Source: an uncultured Prevotellaceae bacterium (GTDB taxonomy: Bacteria; Bacteroidota; Bacteroidia; Bacteroidales; Bacteroidaceae). From it: DNA of 5,929 nt. The notes beneath the pieces were generated by a model. It was not told the DNA's origin. It made no database searches and saw only the letters and a program-made list of their open reading frames with translations. Numbering within the stretch: the first letter of the stretch is position 1; each line of letters begins with the position of its first letter. The translations under genes were made by a program, and so were the position numbers. Below are positions 5,788-5,929 of the stretch, in pieces. The stretch covers positions 1 through 5,929 of the forward strand of contig OMTC01000215.1 of the NCBI GenBank assembly GCA_900313845.1. Direction: 5' to 3'.

Positions 5788-5847
5788 CAAATTTATTAAA
5801 AAAGCACAAAACAATAAGCAAAAGTATCTGATTTTTCGCAAAACAAA
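5788..5847 (-). promoter_or_regulatory. Candidate promoter boxes of the adhesin locus
   Basis: Two exact fits to TAnnTTTG occur on the minus strand. TACTTTTG (5826-5819) has a TTTG (5847-5844) 17 bases upstream. TAAATTTG (5795-5788) has a TTTG (5822-5819) 23 bases upstream. The preferred gap is near 20, so each is a little off, but either would place the start of transcription roughly 35-65 bases before ATG 5748. The region is AT-rich, which also raises the chance of random matches. Confidence 0.4.
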
Positions 5848-5853
5848 GACATG

Positions 5854-5870
5854 TGTTACAAATTGTTACA
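5854..5870. repeat. TGTTACA direct repeat, 10-bp period
   Basis: TGTTACA occurs at 5854-5860 and again at 5864-5870, exactly 10 bases apart, so the two copies face the same side of the helix. If the promoter box at 5819-5826 is used, the pair is centred about 50 bases upstream of the transcription start, a normal position for an activator. Chance is a real alternative in this AT-rich spacer. Confidence 0.3.
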
Positions 5871-5929
5871 TAAAATCGACACATCCAAGACAAAGAATGC
5901 TTTTGGTGCAAGACTTTTGCGGATTGACT

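Noticed and set aside
5749..5929. Small gene, RNA gene or phase-variable invertible promoter upstream of the adhesin locus.
   Set aside because: I see no inverted repeats flanking the promoter, no open frame with family features and no tRNA-like or riboswitch-like fold; only the boxes and short repeat already listed.

Overview
The window most likely comes from a Bacteroidales bacterium, probably of the Prevotella type. This rests on content rather than a database match. Promoters fit the Bacteroidetes form (TTTG, then TAnnTTTG). Start codons lack a clear Shine-Dalgarno and sit behind A/T-rich leaders. Two large surface proteins are built from jelly-roll and fibronectin-like modules, and both end in a tail resembling a type IX secretion (T9SS) sorting domain. 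By eye the coding DNA is about 40-53% GC and the spacers are much more AT-rich.

Layout. Positions 2-616 (+) hold the 3' end of a surface protein that starts outside the window. A strong hairpin at 675-730 lies between it and the convergent gene at 745-1404 (-), a small membrane protein with a bacterial PH domain. Upstream of that, 1543-1992 (-) encodes a hotdog-fold thioesterase resembling YdiI/MenI, with a good promoter at 2026-2057. A 14-bp hairpin at 2112-2147 ends the next locus, which fills 2184-5748 (-). Positions 5749-5929 are an AT-rich upstream region with promoter-like boxes and a short direct repeat.

The large minus-strand locus is the most informative part. It reads as two open frames (4885-5676 and 2184-4901), but the module pattern shows they derive from one adhesin-like gene. 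A TAA stands exactly where the sister module has a conserved tyrosine, and the same frame stays recognisable for about ten codons beyond it. Homology then resumes in another frame in the middle of the next module, so a segment seems to have been lost. The 5' end is also damaged: an ATG after the promoter region runs only 11 codons to a TGA, and no signal peptide is present. I annotate it as a degraded or rearranged surface adhesin. One point argues against complete loss of function: the downstream half has an ATG one base after the TAA, followed by a hydrophobic stretch, and it keeps the C-terminal sorting tail.

The genes do not form an evident pathway. The surface proteins are probable T9SS cargo, while the thioesterase and PH protein are housekeeping or accessory functions, possibly co-transcribed. 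I see no RNA gene, CRISPR array, transposase or defence system, and nothing I would call a new multi-gene system. No gene-free stretch exceeds 300 bases.
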